DNA from: an uncultured Pseudomonadota bacterium
Lineage (GTDB): Bacteria; Bdellovibrionota_C; UBA2361; CALMIO01
DNA: 64,000 nucleotides
Assembly: GCA_937864035.1 (NCBI GenBank)
Contig: CALMIO010000002.1
Location: 98,390 to 162,389 of the forward strand
Reading direction: 5' to 3'
Under the pieces are notes generated by a model, which was not told the DNA's origin, made no database searches, and was given only the letters and a program-made list of their open reading frames with translations. The number at the start of each line of letters is the position of its first letter. The first letter of the stretch is position 1. A program made the translations under genes and the position numbers. Below are positions 63,547 through 64,000 of this stretch, piece after piece.

Positions 63547-64000
63547 ATGATAGACCTAGGCGAAATTCAAATTTCTTATCATAATTTTGGTTCGCTCTGG
63601 CTTGACGGCGGAGCAATGTTCGGATCGGTTCCCAAAAATCTCTGGGCGAAAAAAATTACCCCTGATGAAGAAAACAGAATTGAACTAGCGACCAATTGCT
63701 TACTAATTTACGAAAAAGAGAGAATTTTTCTGGTTGATGTCGGGGTCGGTGATAAAATGAACGAAAAGTTGCAAAAAATTTATAATGTTCAAAATCGAAA
63801 CTTTGGCTTATTTCCTCATCACCCAGATCAAATTACCGACATAATTTTGACGCATTTGCATTTTGATCATGCTGGCGGCATAAGTTACATTGATTCAGCC
63901 AGCGGCGAAAATAACTTGCGCTTTCCAAAAGCGCGCGTCCATTTGCAAAAAAGCAACTACGAACTAGCCTTAGCGCCAAACATTCGCGAACGAGCTAGCT
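63547..64000 (+). CDS. metallo-beta-lactamase-fold hydrolase, 3' end outside window
   Basis: The frame opens at ATG 63547 six bases after the previous stop and runs past the window end (151 codons visible). The zinc motif HxHxDH is present in ILTHLHFDHAGGI. The N-terminus (MIDLGEIQISYHNFGSLWLDGGAMFGSVPK) resembles MBL-fold proteins with lactonase- or glyoxalase-like activity. Without the second half the subfamily cannot be named. Confidence 0.85.
   Translation, partial: MIDLGEIQISYHNFGSLWLDGGAMFGSVPKNLWAKKITPDEENRIELATNCLLIYEKERIFLVDVGVGDKMNEKLQKIYNVQNRNFGLFPHHPDQITDIILTHLHFDHAGGISYIDSASGENNLRFPKARVHLQKSNYELALAPNIRERAS

Overview
The window is a stretch of AT-rich chromosome from a Gram-negative bacterium. 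kdsB (LPS Kdo activation), a long YidC with a periplasmic domain, lipobox and Sec-type signal peptides, and a PilP-type pilus protein all point to an outer membrane. SCO1, heme O synthase (CtaB), a CcmH-type cytochrome c maturation protein and a NuoI subunit indicate an aerobic respiratory chain. I cannot assign the lineage from sequence alone; the gene content fits a delta-proteobacterial or other deep Gram-negative lineage better than an enteric one. There is no phage, insertion sequence, transposase or CRISPR array.

Layout. 1-4.8 kb: 5'-truncated comF, a membrane-anchored alpha/beta hydrolase, a small lipoprotein, and five tRNA genes (Thr-UGU, Thr-GGU, Tyr, Trp, Gly). These are the isoacceptors of the classical Thr-Tyr-Gly-Thr-tuf-Trp cluster, here scrambled and interrupted by an orphan DUF4143 ATPase with an operator-like inverted repeat touching its start codon. 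4.8-8.7 kb: amino-acid and peptide genes (NlpC/P60 peptidase, saccharopine-dehydrogenase-like enzyme, flavin reductase-like protein, ornithine aminotransferase). 8.9-13.8 kb: PilP-like protein, tRNA-Pro, comM, a secreted AMIN-like protein and a small TPR-like protein. 13.8-18.4 kb: dcd, then ccmH, ygfZ, lepB, sco1 and ctaB. 18.5-22.9 kb: a large repeat protein and a GT-C glycosyltransferase. 22.9-27.1 kb: rpmH-rnpA-yidD-yidC-mnmE, often located near the origin, but without dnaA or jag. 27-37.5 kb: rlmD, an RRM-bS18 fusion gene, psd, pepF and several orphans. 37.6-53.9 kb: argS with an inserted OB-fold, a class-2-like ileS, parC-parE, a Ser/Thr kinase, nuoI and gltX. 54-64 kb: rsmE, an RDD protein, tRNA-Phe, holA-mltB-tmk-holB, a free tRNA-binding domain, tatD, kdsB, enoyl-CoA hydratase and a truncated metallo-beta-lactamase-fold gene.

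The strongest unusual signals are in translation. (1) Ribosomal protein bS18 is encoded as the C-terminal half of one ORF whose N-terminal half is a canonical RNA recognition motif (RRM) with intact RNP1 and RNP2. (2) Most genes here lack a Shine-Dalgarno sequence, but the RRM-bS18 gene and rpmH have strong ones. bS18 sits on the 30S platform near the anti-SD end of 16S rRNA, so an RRM there could plausibly help choose mRNAs. (3) Arginyl-tRNA synthetase carries a PheT/YtpR-type tRNA-binding OB-fold inserted between its HIGH and KMSKS halves. (4) A free MetRS-tail-like tRNA-binding domain sits next to tatD. (5) tRNA-Trp has an extra base in its D-stem.

Starts were checked by eye against reading frame, upstream sequence and homologous N-termini. 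Functional calls rest on motifs remembered from the families; no database search was possible.
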